In this document: positions 11,601-23,408 of the stretch, in pieces
Position numbering within the stretch: the stretch's first letter is position 1
Layout of the letters: every line of letters starts with the position of its first letter
Origin: Patella vulgata
Lineage: Eukaryota > Mollusca > Gastropoda > Patellidae
Assembly: GCF_932274485.2 (NCBI RefSeq)
Contig: NC_065886.2
Coordinates: forward strand, 44,131,501 to 44,195,500
DNA length: 64,000 nt
Direction: 5' to 3'
The notes under the pieces: generated by a model
The model's database searches: none
The model's input: the letters and a program-made list of their open reading frames with translations, nothing else
Told to the model about the DNA's origin: nothing
Made by a program: the position numbers and the translations under genes

Positions 11601-14600
11601 CGAACCATATGTCAGTTCGAAAATGAGCTGGTTTTCCTTGAGTGGATGTTAATTTCCATGTTGTCTCTCTTTACAATTTCAGGCGTGTCTTCCCAGTGTT
11701 TGAAAAACACGAAACAGCGGCTTTAATTCTGGTAGGCTTTGGAGGATTTTCGGTGCTACTGGCATTGCTCTACAATGCGATACGTAAGCATGTCTTCAAG
11801 GATGTCAACAGTTTGGACACCACCTTCGATGCTGGCGGAAAGGTCAGCATGAGTTTAACGGCTGTTACAGTGGCATCGCAACTCATGTGGCCAGGAGATT
11901 TACTGCAGTGTTCAACAGTTGCTTCCCAGGTAATTTACAGTTACTCTTCACTTAAGAGTGTAGACACATACGATAATGCAATCATTATGCCACAATATAA
12001 CTTTCTTGAAAAGTAAATAAACAATTGCAGAGGTTTACAGGTATAGGGATATTTTGATCTTTGTAAAATGGCTATCTTATTTTAAATTTGTTACTTCATG
12101 AAACTATGAAATAATGAAACATAGTATAGTGAGCTTAAAGATGAATACTCCTGGTTGCGGTTGCATTGGTGGTGGTGGTGTGTGTGTGTGTGGTGTGTGT
12201 GTGTGTGTGTGGGGGGGGGGGGGTTGTTGGCGGGCGGACGATGCTGGAGACGAGTCGATATATCCTCTTTATTGATCCCGTTTAGAGCACCTGAAACAAA
12301 ATTGTTTTAACACGAATTGTTTTATAATACTGCATATTGAATATTATTTTCCAGTACGGTGTAGCTGGACCTTTCTGGTATTCTGTGGGCGCCATATTTA
12401 ACATGATCCTGTTTCCAGTTCTCTCTGTTCATTTTAAAACTCGATCTCCAGGAGCGAAGACTTACCTCCAGGTACCATAAAGCTAATATCATACATTCAA
12501 TTATTATGGTTCTTCTGGAAATAAGCCATACATTTAAAACAATTGGCACCTATATCATATGATCAAAGCTATCTAATTCTGTGTAAAAGTCTAAAACTTT
12601 ATTGGAATGACACATCAGACTTGATTGACACCGGTAGCTTTTGTTGTTAAATGTAACCTGTCGTACTGAACTAAATTGATTGGGACTATTGTTATTTCGT
12701 TTCGCAATGGGGTGAACGCTACGGTTAGTCTAATTTCCAACCCACAAACTAAAAACAGAGTTTCGGCCATTTTGTCTCTTCAAAACAGTGTTTGCGGTTT
12801 GTGGTTCGTTTTTCATTTCGGTAGAGTTGGTGACATGCGACCTATTTATTGGCTATATATCAATACCGGCTTTATCTCAGCAATTTGACACATATATGCA
12901 AGCAAGTCAACATTTTCATTCTGTACAATATTCATCTTCCCTCTTACTTTCAGATAATTAATGCAAGATTTGGACCTTGTGCTCACATCATCTTCTGTTG
13001 CTTCGCCTTACTGACTAACGTCATTGTCATGACGTGTCTGATTGTTGGTGGGAAGGCCACCATTCAGTCCATGACGAACGAAGCATCGGACGAATTCTGC
13101 ATCTTTTTAATGGCCACTCTATTCGGCTGTTATTCATTTGTTGGTGGTTTGGGGACAACGTTTTACGTTTCCTATTTCAACGCCGTACTGATCTTTGGAT
13201 GTTTGGTGATTCTAACAGTCAAAGTCTTCTACACTGATAACGATACTGATAGTTTAGTGGGTGGAATAGACAAGGTTTATGAAAGCATCTACTGTATGCA
13301 GGGTCCAGAAGAAAACGAGGAGCGGAGCTACCTTACGTTTTGGTCAGAGGGGTCACTCATGTGGGGAATTCTTGGTATATTCGCCACGTCTTCGTTGACG
13401 TTTTGTGATCAAGCTTCCTGGCAGAGTCGGATCGCTGCTAAACCAACACAGGGTGTTATGGGTTTTCTAGCAGCTACCTATATGTGGTTCGCCATCCCTA
13501 CATCAATTGGAACCAGCAGTGGATTAGCTTATTTGGCCCTTAGTTCTAATAATAGTGCAGCTACACTTCCTATGGACGATGTCCATGCAGGTATGTTGAT
13601 CTGAAATATATTTCTAATATTTGTTCCAATGTTAAACCTGATTTACACGCATAGTCCTTCTACTCCAAGTTGATTTTCAGAAAAGACTATGAAACTTATA
13701 AACCGAAGTTAAAGTATTTTACTTCCAGTAAATAGAAGATGGTTCTCGGCAATGACCCGGAGCTTGTTCTGGATGTACTGTAGAACAGCCAGCTCGCAAT
13801 TCCCAGACTATAATTCCATGCTTTTACAACATGTTTGTATGCACTTCAGATTCGTTTCCAATCCACACTGTTTGCAAGTACGAGTACATGCTTTGCGGGA
13901 AAATGTTCTAGACATTTGTTGTATTTGTGGTTTCAATAGATAACCAATTATATGCAAGCTCCACTGAATATCTCCTTTTAATTAGATTCTTCATAGTTCG
14001 TTTCCTTGTTCATTATTAAATATATTAATCATATTTAAAATACAGATGTGACGTCACCCTTTGATGTTGGCGTACCATTATTTCAAATAATCGTACGGGC
14101 AACTTGCCAATAGTACTTTATTCAAACCAGTGAGATATTGGACTAATGTGACGTAAAAGCTCGTGCTGAGTGTCAGTATTTTAAGATGTTTAATGGTCTC
14201 GAGCTTACGACATTGCGTAATATATTGTAAAAACATTCGGGCCTACTGCCCTCATGTTGTTACAATATATTACTTAATGTCTCGCTCTCGACCATTAAAC
14301 AATACATATTGATCGTTTCAAAATTACCAAAACACGCGGAAATCCATTGCGATTTAAATCTCTGGTATAGTGTTAAAATAAAATATGATTTGAATATGAC
14401 GGCGTTGGCTTTGATTATTGCCTCAGTGGACCGTGCGACCACAGAAAAGTTGTTTTGGACCAGAAATGAACCCCATCCACCTCTCTTTGACGTTGGTAAT
14501 CTACCAGTGTGAGCAATGTTTAAAATCAGAGTTTTCTGTTGTTTAATAGGGTTGGTAACACCATTTATAGCCGAACAAGTTTTAGGATCAACTGGAGGAG

Positions 14601-16548
14601 CCATGATTCTCACCATGTTAACAATGGCTCTCATGTCAACAGGATCAGGAGAAGTAATGGCTGTATCATCTATAATAGTTTATGATATCTATCAATCGCA
14701 CATCAAACCCTTCAGGTAAGAGAATAATCCTTTCTTTACTTACATTTCTAATTTGCTTCTCCCAAACGGGAACATTATCCTTGACCATGCTAGACTAGGA
14801 GTCTTGTGGTTGTGCCGCGCTCCTAGTTCTCATTGGCCTATATGTTGAGAATCTGTCAAGAAAGGTTACTTAGCTCTCAAGTAATGTATCTTTGAAAATT
14901 ATACACATCTTTTATATTCATGCGAGGCAGAACCTTTTTAATTTTCAAGAATTTATGAAAATTACTTGCAGAGTTATGGCTCTTGACTACATTGAAAACA
15001 AATCTTGCGAACCCTCTAGATTATGCACATTGTTTATGTTAGTGAGATGACGAGGTATATTAATTTTCAATGACTTTCTATAAAGCTCTTGTTATCAATA
15101 TTCGGGCGATTAGAAACCAATCTACTACAGAATCACAATTCTGCAACCTCTACGGACGTATGATTCGTTACCTTGTAGCTTATCTTTTAAGATTTTGCAG
15201 TAAAAACTATGTCATGTATTTTTATTATTTTTTTTGATTTTAAAAGGCGCACCAGAGGACCGGGGCAATGTATATTATGTGGAATGCAAAAAGCTTCCTT
15301 GGTCAATGGTGCAACATCTGATGGTATTAAATTTTGTTCCTGTGCTTCAGCTAGTGACTGCGAGGTTTGTAAGAAAGATGTAGAAGCCAAATGCACGGAA
15401 GGCGTAGATAACCAATCCAATACGTGCCCCACTCATGGTAATATAAATTTGTGGTGTAGTTCTGTCCATTTTGTGGTATTCTGTTTGCTTTGTCTGGTTT
15501 TGTTCTTTAAATATCTTTTTGTTTAATTTAATCTGGAGTATCAGTGTCTGTTCATGTTTTCACAAAAGAGATGAACATTTTACAGTTTTCAGTATATGCG
15601 TGGATGGACCATTAACAAACAATTTGCAATATTGTTGATAGTTGTATGAACAGAAAAATCAGCGACAAAAATACATGTACAGCTTGTCAAATTAAATAGC
15701 CTAAGCTTGCCATGTCCCAGTAATTAATTTAATGGTAGCAGGCAGTTTGTGGTTATTCAAATTAAAGATTCCCGAAGGAATAAACGGTTTAGATTTCAGG
15801 CATAAAATGCGCCTGTAAATCGGTACGAGACTATGAAAATTGTTTTTGGTCAACCAGTTATACAAATTTATTATGTTCGTGTGCACTATGTAATTTAAAC
15901 AATGTTGATATGTAATTATGGATACATAAATTTTTAAACCAGGGGTCACTGATTCTGTTGATGCCACAGCAGTGTCGGCTTTTAGATCCAGATCCAAATT
16001 ATCTGCTCGAACACATAAAACTAGCTATATAAACTAATTGTACAGAGGTTAGTGTTTTAAACGTCTGGCTGGTGTCAAATTATGGGTTCAGTAAATGGGT
16101 ATAACTCCTTTCCAGACCATTAAATGTAATTTCCATGATCCATAACCTTGTCGACTGCCGTGTAATCAAACTGCCTTGTAGATGCGTGGTGGTGGGTGGG
16201 GTCGAATCCACTGAGTAATTTGGCGTGGTTTAAATCGCCTGCTCAACCTCGCAGGTTTTCTTCCGTTCCTCATGTTTCTTACCAAAGCTAAAGACTCTAC
16301 GCGCAAGCAAAATATTGGAATGAATTCTGGAATCACCTATTTTGCTTCGATTGGACGTACGTCCCTCAACACCCCCCCCCCCCTCTCTATCTCTCTCTCT
16401 CTCTCTCTCTCTCCTCTTGGTAAGCATATATTACTATCGTATGGATAGATGAAGTACCACATAACTAGGTTTCGAACAATCTTCAATAGTACTTATAGAA
16501 TTTGTGTATTTAGATTTGGTCAAACGTCCAAATGCCCCCCACCCCCAC

Positions 16549-16590
<42 letters not shown>

Positions 16591-18720
16591 ATGTTCTGAG
16601 GTGAGTTTTTCTCATGCTGACGATTCAGCCCCATCAACAACAATCACCATGGTCATCGTGACGATCATTATTTTATTAGTATGCTAATTAAGAAATATGG
16701 ATTTTATTTACAGGTGGATACAGGACATACCAAGACAATCTAATTCGCTTTAAGAGTTGGTGTATTCTGTGGGTGACTATTGGCATAGTGCCCCTCGGGA
16801 TGATGGTCTGTTCTTCTGGAATTGACCTTAATTGGATGATGCTGGTGGGATTTATTGTGACCATACCTTGTTTCCCTGGAGCAGTACTTAGCATCATATG
16901 GGTTAAAACCTCAACAATTGGAATAATTGCAGGTAATTTGCATGATTTCTGTGCAGACAAGCATCCATATTCATACCAGTGTAGCGTGGCACATTGGGAC
17001 GACGTTAATCATTAACAAATTCCGTAACTTCATTTGGTGACCTCATAATCTAGACGAAGGGAATTTCTTTGGACTTAAGAAAAGTCTTTAGTAACAAGCT
17101 GATCGTTATTTAGTAGTAGAATTTAAAATAATTTTCTCTCGTTTTATTTTTTACACCTGGAATTGTCTCCCATATTGTCTGGATGGAATGCTCTACCCTA
17201 TATTTAGTGAAATTTAAAATAATTTTCTTTGGTTCTAGTTTGACACATATCCAATATCAATGCAAATGTAATAGAACTTTATACGTCTTCAAATACGTTC
17301 AAAAATCAGCCTTGTTGGCGTTAGACTTCGGGTTAATTCTAAGGGGCGTTGACGGTCATGAATTTAGTAGGGCGTGGTTGTAAGATTTAGGCTAAAAATT
17401 TGACACATTGTTCAATGATCTTTCAGTAATTTTTATTTTCAAGGATTTTTAATTTGACTTTGAGATATTTGATTAAAATTTGTGTTTAGTGAATTGTGGC
17501 CCTTTTTTGACTAAAAATCAATGAAACTTCGGTGTTAGCGTTCCTACTGAATTATGGTTACTTGTTGACTTACAATCAACGACAATTCTGTTTTCCTTAA
17601 ATTTCTTTAATTTGTTAGCTTAACATTTGAGGCATTTGGTTGAAATTTTGTATACATTATTTTACATACCAATTCAGTTTGGATTCAGTTTTCCAGAATT
17701 TATTCCATCTATAACTATACGTATTTGGATTATATATTCAAAGAAATGTATTCTCGCAATATCAACCTCTTATAAATGCATGCATGTATTGTAAAAGTTT
17801 TAGAGGTCGGTGAGGACATTATATGGCTTCAACTATGTTCTCCGAATGCTTCTTCAAATCTGTAATCATTTACTTTTGTACATAACAAATTTCTTCTCAT
17901 TCTCTGGTGTGTACACGTCACTAAATTTTTCTCATTCTCTGATGTATACACGTCACCACATTTTTCTCATTCTCTGGTGTGTACACGTCATAAAATTTGT
18001 ATTCATTCTCTGTTGTGTACACGTCATCAAATTTGTATTCATTCTCTGATGCATTTCTTATATGTTGTAGGTAGCTTAACTGGACTGTTTGCTGGAGTGT
18101 CTGTATTACTGGGCATGGCATCAAGACATGAAGGCGGATTAAACAACTTCATGGAGAATACATCCAAATATTTTACAGTTTTGTCAGGATCTAGTACCAG
18201 TTTCAATTGCAGCCTGATTGTCACGGTGTTAGTCTCACTTTTGACCCACAAGATCAAAACCCCAACAGACGAGCTGATTGAGTGGCAGAAGATGAGAGAC
18301 ATTGACAACCCACTAAGTCCCTGGATGGAAAAGTACCGCGAAGAGTTTCCCTCACTTAAGCATGGTGAGCAGCCGACATTCTCCCAGTTAGATGCTGTAT
18401 TTAAAACGGCCAAGAGGACGGCGTATGTTGGAGGAGCCGTTAGTTTGGTACTCTTCACCATTTTAATACCAAGTATTATGACGAGTCTTCATGTTTTATC
18501 AGCAATGCAATTCCGTATTTGGGTGATGACGTGTCAGCTTTGGGCTATATTCATGGCAGTCATAGTCATAGTTGTGGTTCCTATAGAAGAACTGACAATC
18601 ATATTCCGCGAAAGAATGCGGCAAAAGACGGGTGGTTCCGGCACTAAACTCAATGGTGAGAATACTATAGAAATGCCGGGATATTCTCAGAAATGTGACC
18701 AAGAGCCCCAAATGCTCTGA
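8662..18720 (+). CDS. DUR3-like urea/solute symporter (SSS family), complete, 8 coding exons
   Basis: Exons: 8662-8799 (ATG at 8672), 11683-11929, 12355-12471, 12954-13590, 14550-14715, 15247-15437, 16714-16932, 18071-18720. All junctions are GT-AG, phases agree, and the joined frame is 784 aa. It is a polytopic membrane protein of the sodium:solute symporter superfamily. Blocks such as VASQLMWPGDLLQCSTVASQ, YGVAGPFWYSVGA and the later YMWFAIPTSIGTSSGLA segment match fungal/plant DUR3 urea-H+ symporters, so the likely role is secondary active uptake of urea or a related solute at the plasma membrane. The N-terminus is hydrophobic with N-glycosylation sequons (NIT, NVT). Exon 6 adds a loop of about 64 residues with eight cysteines (CILC, CSC, CEVC, CPTH). 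The C-terminal tail is hydrophilic. The substrate is inferred from family only; SLC5-like sugar/anion carriers are less similar. Confidence 0.9.
9300..9958 (+). mobile_element. SINE-A copy split by a MITE
   Basis: Diverged SINE-A: TGGCTCACTGCCC head remnant, then GTCAGTG, GGCAAGGAACAG and GAGGTTCC blocks up to about 9513. It resumes at 9862 with TCCCCCATAGCACACTG, CGTCTTCATT and the TTTCATTTTC tail. The break is filled by the element at 9514-9861. Confidence 0.75.
9514..9861. mobile_element. MULE-like MITE with 9-bp target duplication
   Basis: The terminal inverted repeats CAATCTGATTAAAACACAGA and (reversed end) CAATCTGATTAAAATACAGA continue with ATC and TATTTC blocks. The element is flanked on both sides by AAATGTCCC (9505-9513 and 9862-9870), a perfect 9-bp duplication of the surrounding SINE-A. 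It is about 348 bp and non-coding. A 9-bp duplication is typical of Mutator-like elements; the superfamily is inferred from that. Confidence 0.85.
10090..10370. repeat. Imperfect direct repeat, ~145-bp spacing
   Basis: GGTTCCTTCAAATAAGAAAA followed by CCATGG and a later AATCTTACCC occurs at about 10118 and again at about 10261, with a related ACACGTTT-type block before each copy. It looks like a diverged local duplication inside intron 1 of the symporter. Confidence 0.6.
10640..10773 (+). mobile_element. SINE-A 3' fragment
   Basis: CTTGGCAGTTTGAATT, then GGGCAAACTTCCCC, TATGCCCGTTTTCATTAGCC and the TTTCATTTCAT tail: the 3' half of SINE-A in symporter intron 1. Confidence 0.8.
11190..11437 (+). 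mobile_element. SINE-A, 5'-truncated
   Basis: Starts at the internal GTCAGTGGTGCAGGAC block and is otherwise complete through TAGGACGTTAAACC and the TTTCATTTCATTT tail. It ends about 245 bp before exon 2 of the symporter. Confidence 0.9.
12165..12224. repeat. (GT)n/G-tract microsatellite
   Basis: GGTGGTGGTG leading into two (GT)n runs and a 12-14-base G-tract, in symporter intron 2. Confidence 0.9.
14187..14301. repeat. Foldback element, ~48-bp arms
   Basis: The left arm TGTTTAATGGTCTCGAGCTT...GTAATATATTGTAAAAACAT pairs with the reversed right arm TGTTTAATGGTCGAGAGCGA...GTAATATATTGTAACAACAT, leaving a short GGGC...GCCC-containing loop. It lies in symporter intron 4. It may be a remnant MITE; no target duplication was seen. 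Confidence 0.7.
16190..16411 (+). mobile_element. Degenerate SINE-B with (CT)n tail
   Basis: A GGGTCGAATCC box B remnant, then ACTCTACGCGCAAGCAAAAT, a GATTGGACGT remnant and a C-tract plus (CT)n tail, all in SINE-B order but strongly diverged. Located in symporter intron 6. Confidence 0.65.
16413..16590 (-). repeat. Dispersed repeat E, second copy
   Basis: Reverse complement of the repeat at 6220-6400, sharing GGTAAGCATAT, GATAGATGAAGTACCACATA, TTTGGTCAAACGT and the adjoining (CT)n run. It abuts SINE-B tail-to-tail, about 125 bp before exon 7 of the symporter. Confidence 0.75.
17890..18055. repeat. 36-bp minisatellite next to last symporter exon
   Basis: About 4.5 tandem units of TCTCATTCTCTGGTGTGTAC plus ACGTCA and a T-rich spacer, ending about 15 bp before the acceptor of exon 8 at 18071. 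The units are pyrimidine-rich and so sit in the likely branch-point/polypyrimidine zone. Confidence 0.9.
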
Positions 18721-19910
18721 ATGTAAATCTTCGAGTTTTGAATTGCATAGTTCCAACATGGACGTCATTTTATGAGGGTGAAAAACATTGAATGATTTGG
18801 TCTGTGTTTTGTAAATATGCCGTTGTGTGGCGTTAGCGGTTTGATTGCATCTGTAATTACAAAAATCTTCAATAACTGGAAGACACAAACCAATATTCTT
18901 ACAAATGGAAATAACACAATTTAACTGTATATCTCGACATCAAGACAAACAATAGGCATTGTCTTATTGTAGACACAATGCGGCCATTCAGTCGCATCAT
19001 TCTGTAATGCGGACGTTCTCTACAAAAGAAAAATTCCCGTTAAAGTTTCCTTATCGAAGGATGACTGTTTTTCCAATTTACCAACGGAAATTATCATTGA
19101 TAGTCCTACGTTTCCACAAAGATGCATTGTCGAAATGGACCATGTACTGGAAATAAAAGAGTTTGTTGACCTTTGAACTTTGAACTATGGATTTGTGGTG
19201 TGATCATTACTTATTATTGCGTAACTAGACAGAACCATGTGTGGTAATGACAAATTAGTGCGTTTGTTTTTGGTGCCTGTTTAGTAAATCGTTTGTAAAC
19301 AATGTGTTTGTTTTGCATGAATTGTTAATTGGGATACCTCTTAATATAATATATGAAAAACATTTAATATGCACTTACTTAACGTAGGACAATATTATGT
19401 ATATGTAGCAATAGATTAAATAATAATTGTGACAGGTGTTCGTTCGTACTCGCGGTTAACCAGTTAATTGTTGTGCGTCCTCTAATTGTCAGATCACTTA
19501 CTTCCTATCATGGCGGAGTTGCTGGATTCACTGATGAAAAGGGTTGTAGTAATTGAAAGCAATTACTGAATTTTGATCGTGGCCACGGTTCTACAATGAT
19601 TTACTTTCTAATTGTAGAAGTATTTTGCTTGAAAACGACAAGAGAATCGCTGGAGAAACATAGCTCCGATTAATAGTCGTTAATTGTATTTCATACAACG
19701 GTTACATTATTTCGTCTGGCTCAGTGACAGAAATAATAGCCGATTTCCATTGAATGATAGTGTAGCATCACACTGGACAATCTACCTCGTTAATAAAGAG
19801 ATAGAAGCCAATGTTGTACACGGGTAGTCGGTGCGTTGAGTGCATTGAGTTCATAATAACCTAAATTTGTATTTGATAAAATTAACGTCATTTTACAGCG
19901 CGTTATTTCG
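18721..19910. other. Symporter 3' UTR and downstream DNA
   Basis: The symporter stop is at 18718-18720. The likely 3' UTR runs to the poly(A) signal at 19152. Beyond it nothing coding is recognised. Confidence 0.6.
19152..19157 (+). terminator. Poly(A) signal AATAAA, symporter gene
   Basis: Canonical AATAAA about 430 bases after the stop codon, followed by a T/G-rich stretch (GAGTTTGTTGACCTTTG). Position and context fit the symporter transcript end. Confidence 0.6.
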
Positions 19911-20079
19911 AAGGCGCTGACTTTTAAAGAATGTGGCCATTAGTGTTTTACAGTATAGGCTAACCGATTGTTAGACGATAAATTAGAAGCCGTAAGGCGC
20001 TGACTTTTAAAGAATGTGGCCATTAGTGTTTTACAGTATAGGCTAACCGATTGTTAGACGATAAATTAGAAGCCGTAAG
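19911..20079. repeat. Perfect 83-bp tandem duplication
   Basis: The unit beginning AAGGCGCTGACTTTTAAAGA occurs at 19911 and 19994 without a single difference that I can see. This implies a very recent duplication, or an assembly artefact. Confidence 0.95.
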
Positions 20080-20592
20080 TGCAATATGCGCGTATTTACT
20101 GTAATGTTTAATAGCCTTTAGATATTTAGTAATAGAATTTGTAATGCATTTAAACTACTATTGAGAATTTACGTGACGTGTGCCGTGCACGACGAAGGCT
20201 GTGTTTAATTATGGGAAGTTTAAACATACGTACACATTTTTGTTCTACTTTTGGATTTTTATTGTTCGACCGATCAGGGTTTACAAAACGGCTAATCGGT
20301 TTAGAACACAATATAAATATATGTATAACTATATATTAAATTGCTTAAATAGCTATAGTGCAATATTATATACTATGTATACATTGTAAAGGTTGATATA
20401 GTAAATGTTTTGTGTTATTTAAAGGAAATTTTCTATTAAAAAAAAAGGAATTCTCATTTTCATACATGTTTTTACGATACGTTCCGGTTATTTTTCCTAA
20501 TTTTATAATTGATTTGTACATCATATTCTTAAATTCATATTTTTAAATTCATATTTGAAAATTGCACGTGTTGTTCTCTGGGGTATAATGTC
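20080..20592. other. Intergenic DNA, nothing recognised
   Basis: AT-rich sequence; the short frame at 20180-20389 has no recognisable domain. Confidence 0.5.
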
Positions 20593-21127
20593 TCAAAGAT
20601 GCATTATGTAAGATTTAGATGAAGACCTGACCGTTCTGAATACATTTTGTGATGGATAATTTAACGTAAATGTGGATAATCGAGACATTGTTAATTATAG
20701 AACCAACGTTAGTAATGCTGATAGAGGCTAGCCGAAAATTAAATTGTTAATATCTTGGTTCAGAGTGAAGCAATTTGGCTGGAATTTTCAGCATTTTCTG
20801 TTTTCATTATCTATTTCTTTAACTATTATAGCGAGAACTGTCAGCTCGTTATCTAATCTAACCTATTGCCCATTCGAGTGGCATTACCGTGATAATAAAC
20901 GAAATCTTGATTGTCAGTCATTTTATTGAGTGACGTCCATTTTAACGTTAAATGATTATATGGCGCGGGTGGTCTCATCCATTCAATATCCCATCCATCC
21001 GATAGCCTAGAGAGTTGATTATGGACTTGACATGTGAATAAGTGTCTAAATAATAATTTATATAACATTTTAAGCCAGAAAAAGACATAAAATGGGGAGA
21101 TTTAGCTCTTGTATAATACATCGTTAA
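20593..21127. mobile_element. TTAA MITE composite (two copies in inverted arrangement)
   Basis: The left end AAAGATGCATTATGTAAG has a degraded TTAA. The right end, reversed, is TTAACGATGTATTATACAAG. Inside, 20665-20860 is the family's left part in reverse orientation (GATAATCGAGACATTGT, TCAGAGTGAAGCAATTTG), and 20880-21127 is the right part in forward orientation (CATTTTAACGTTAAATGATT, TTGACATGTGAATAAGTG). It appears to be two copies fused or nested. Confidence 0.7.
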
Positions 21128-21819
21128 TGAGTGAAGTGACGCACGTGTAGTAATTAGAGAATAGCCGAAATCTGGAAATCTTTTCAGTAAACTCAGCTTA
21201 TTGGGGATTTTATTTTCAAATTATTAGATCTGTATTTCGTTCAGCTATTAATCCTACGCCAATCTGCACGACATGTATATGTACTTTATCTTTGCGCTGT
21301 TCTGTTTTAAGCCTGGCTTAATCCATTATGATTGGTTTAACAAATGACTCTTTTTCCAAGTCAAATCGAATCTCCTTTGGCTATACGAATGGTCAGGTCA
21401 GGTCAGGTCAAATAAACACACAAACTTCTTAAGGGTGTTACAAAGGATGTAAAAACGGAAAAGAAACGAAATGGCGGAAACAAAATTGGTTAGAACATAA
21501 AAATGGAAAAGAAACGAAATAACGGCATAATTTGTAAATTGCCTAGAGAATGTTAACAGCTTAAGAGAATGAAGAGAAGGAGTATTTTTATGTTATGTAA
21601 TAGATATTATCATACTGTTCCTGTTTGTTAGAATATAGCCAAAGATTGGTTATTGAATAATAAAAATTCTTTTAGCCTGCAGGTTGTTTTTGTTTTGTGC
21701 TGTTGAATTTTCATATTAACCGACTTTAAAATATGACCCGAATTTTCCATATTATAATAAAACCTTTGTTTCTATCGCATGCGTATTACATAATACAAGA
21801 GGGGGTAAATAAAGGGAAA
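21128..21819. other. Intergenic DNA with (GGTCA)4
   Basis: No gene recognised. A perfect (GGTCA)4 run lies at 21391-21410 and two related GGAAAAGAAACGAAAT blocks near 21455-21520. Confidence 0.6.
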
Positions 21820-22140
21820 ATTAAATAAAATGGTGTTTAACGTCCTACTGTTTTGCACCAACCGAGATTATGACAACGGACATACTATTCACTCTGTTAT
21901 AACAATGGTGGGGCTCGGTTTTTCTCGTCCCATCCAAACGACTATTTTCTGTTTGTTCTACTTTTTTTTGCACCAACCGGGCTAATGACAACGGGGCGCT
22001 TATTATACAATGCGTTATAACAATGGTGGGACTTGGTTTTTATCGCCCCATCCGAACGACTATTTTCAGTTGGTTCTCCGCTCCACCCCCTGATCCATAA
22101 ATTCCTGGATCGGCGTTTTTAAATGGTGTATCAACCGCAT
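21820..22140 (-). mobile_element. Two SINE-A 3' fragments in tandem
   Basis: Two successive partial copies in reverse orientation, each with TTTGCACCAACCG-like, TGACAACGG-like and CCCATCCRAACGACTATTTTC blocks, the first preceded by the AAATAAAATGGTGTTTAACG tail. They were probably duplicated together. Confidence 0.7.
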
Positions 22141-22164
22141 CTTTAAAGGACATAGTTTGAAATA

Positions 22165-22680
22165 AAATGGAATGGAATGGAGTTTAACGTCCTATTGTTC
22201 TGCTCCGACTGCGCTAATGAAGACGGGCGTACGCCATACAGTGCGCTATAAAAGTATGAGGGATATTTTGTCCGGACAGCGGCTCTACGGCGTACTCATT
22301 TAAACTGCTTAGGGATCTTTTACATGCATGCCAATGTTTACACGTGACTTCGGTTTTTCGTCCCACCCATATAATATACGTTGCCCCTCATACGCCATGC
22401 AGTTAGCTATGAGGGAAATCCTCCCCAGACAGTGGTGTTATTTCGAATTCCAACTTTTAAGGGTTCTTTTACGTGCACGCCAATGCGTACACGGGTCCTC
22501 GGTTTGTCGGCCCATCCGACACTATACGTCGTCCCTTGCCAGGCCCTCTGTCCTGCACTACTGACAAGGAGAAACCATACCGGAATATCCCGATGAACTT
22601 TCTCGGCCAATACCGGGATCCAACACCGGACTTTTAGGTTAGTGAGCCAACGTCTAACTCACTGGGTCAAAGTGGCTTCC
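22165..22680 (-). mobile_element. SINE-A, near-complete with internal duplication
   Basis: Reverse-orientation SINE-A from the tail (GGAGTTTAACGTCC) through TGAAGACGGGCGTACGCCAT to the tRNA-like head at 22590-22680 (GGTTAGTGAGCCAACG, and TCTCGGCCAATACCGGGATC as reversed box B). A second set of TACGCCATGCAG...GAATTCCAACTTTTAAGGG blocks shows a partial internal duplication. Confidence 0.8.
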
Positions 22681-23408
22681 CGGGGAATAATTTACAATTT
22701 AATAAGATATCTTTTTATTATTTTCATTTTTAGAATGATCATTATCTTTGAACATCGGATATGTCTCTTATCTACAACACTAGGGGTCCAGTTGCGCTTC
22801 AGACAGATTTGGTTGCAATTTTTTAATAAAGGATTTTTGTACAATTATAGAAACCTTTTAAGATAGTATATAGCTATTAACAGGAAATCTTCAGAATGTG
22901 GGATCCATTGTTGAAAGGTCTCATTTCGTTTATCTTTAATTAAAAGACACAGTGGAGTAGTCTATTATAGTATCGTTGAAGTCATCTAAAAGTTCTGATT
23001 ATTCTGGCTTCTATTTGCCCTATTTTTTTTTGTTCATATACACTCCATAAACAAGCATTTTGTGGTCCATTTCCAAAGAACTTCAATAAATATTGTATAT
23101 CCATGGTGACAGTAGCACCGACTTGCACTGTAGTTTGTTAAAGGGGCACTCACGCTTGCACTGTAGTTTGTTAAAGGGACACTCGCGCTAATTGTTGATT
23201 TGACTTTGCAGAAGCAGATGAATAAGGAAATTTCATATTTCAAGTTCTGAAATGTGTTCTCGTATTCCAAGGAACCCGATTGATTAAAAGGCTAATGAAG
23301 ACGTTCGTTAAAAACGTTGATTACAGAGAAATAAGACCTAAAGGGTATCGACTATATATTTTACAATTAAAAAAAATGAAAAAAGAAATATTCCCATGAC
23401 GTGGATGA
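22681..23408. other. Intergenic DNA with short tandem duplication
   Basis: No gene recognised. An approximately 35-bp duplication (CTTGCACTGTAGTTTGTTAA plus AGGGRCACTC) lies at about 23120-23190. Confidence 0.6.

Noticed and set aside
17890-18055. CRISPR-like direct repeats
   Set aside because: Head-to-tail minisatellite without unique spacers in an animal gene.
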